Shown here: one piece after another, positions 63,842 to 64,000 of the stretch
Numbering within the stretch: position 1 is the first letter of the stretch
How the letters are laid out: each line of letters starts with the position of its first letter
DNA from: Euglena gracilis
Lineage: Eukaryota > Euglenida > Euglenophyceae > Euglenales
Length of the DNA stretch: 64,000 bases
Direction: 5' to 3'
Assembly (NCBI GenBank): GCA_039621445.1
Contig: CP154955.1
Span: 56,087,453 to 56,151,452 of the forward strand
The notes under the pieces: generated by a model
The model's input: only the letters and a program-made list of their open reading frames with translations
Told to the model about the DNA's origin: nothing
The model's database searches: none
Position numbers and translations under genes: made by a program

Positions 63842-64000
63842 AGGTCAAAGACAGGTTGCTGTCTTTGACACTTTGGCAGATGCCATCAATGCATACACGC
63901 ACGCACCCTCGGACGCTGCTCTATTCAGCGTCCTATCCTTCCCGAAACTCGTCCTCCGACCGGTGTCGACTACCAAACCGCCGCCGGCAGCGGAGCTGGA
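63714..64000. repeat. Head-to-head inverted repeat of LINE E, arms of at least 140 bp
   Basis: Bases 63858-64000 are the reverse complement of about 63714-63853 with one extra A. The centre is GTCAAAGACAG, GTTG, CTGTCTTTGAC. The right arm starts a second LINE copy in the plus direction that continues beyond the window. Confidence 0.95.

Overview
The window looks like nuclear DNA of a eukaryote, probably a unicellular alga or another protist, and almost all of it is mobile-element sequence. Evidence: Ty3/gypsy LTR retrotransposons with chromodomain integrases, non-LTR (LINE-type) elements whose C-terminus resembles a restriction-like endonuclease, a DIRS-like reverse transcriptase, a Tc1/mariner-type helix-turn-helix, and no bacterial operon or ribosome-binding-site pattern. 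The species cannot be named from sequence alone. I see no confidently complete host gene.

Layout. 1-1.8 kb: edge of a minus-strand DIRS-like element (gag-like ORF, then reverse transcriptase running off the window). 2-29.9 kb: repeat-rich spacer with dozens of C-run/G-run palindromes, a recurrent GCGC-TTT-GCGC hairpin, a foldback element carrying sixteen 77-bp repeats (11.8-13.6 kb), microsatellites, dispersed repeats and short exon-like islands. 29.9-39.0 kb: element D, an LTR element on the minus strand with 5' LTR, primer-binding site and gag, whose gag is split by a 6.5 kb plus-strand LINE insertion. The insertion is a 3' LINE fragment followed by a near full-length copy and is flanked by GTACAT duplications. 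The long LINE copy encodes a 2A ribosome-skipping motif. 41.1-45.4 kb: element C, a decayed Ty3/gypsy pol (minus) with three in-frame stops. 45.4-62.1 kb: element A, up to 16.8 kb, minus strand: 5' LTR, primer-binding site, coiled-coil gag with zinc knuckle, protease, reverse transcriptase, RNase H-integrase-chromodomain, then two further long ORFs (X and Y), a polypurine tract and a 3' LTR. 62.1-64 kb: a second LINE (E), cut by the element A LTR and itself forming a head-to-head inverted repeat at the window end.

How the parts work. Each LTR element encodes the usual capsid, protease, reverse transcriptase, RNase H and integrase chain; the chromodomain would tether integration to modified chromatin. 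The LINE would make one polyprotein, split by 2A into an N-terminal repeat domain and a reverse transcriptase-endonuclease. Most copies are broken by stops, frameshifts or nested insertions.

The most unusual signals are (1) the 2A motif, with a degenerate second copy, inside an endonuclease-type LINE; (2) a swarm of tiny perfect inverted repeats (5-9 bp stems, T-rich loops) through the ORFs and LTRs of the A/D family, including a hairpin at the same slot of three LTRs whose stems differ in sequence but stay paired; and (3) the foldback element with an internal satellite and a 12-bp direct repeat at its ends.
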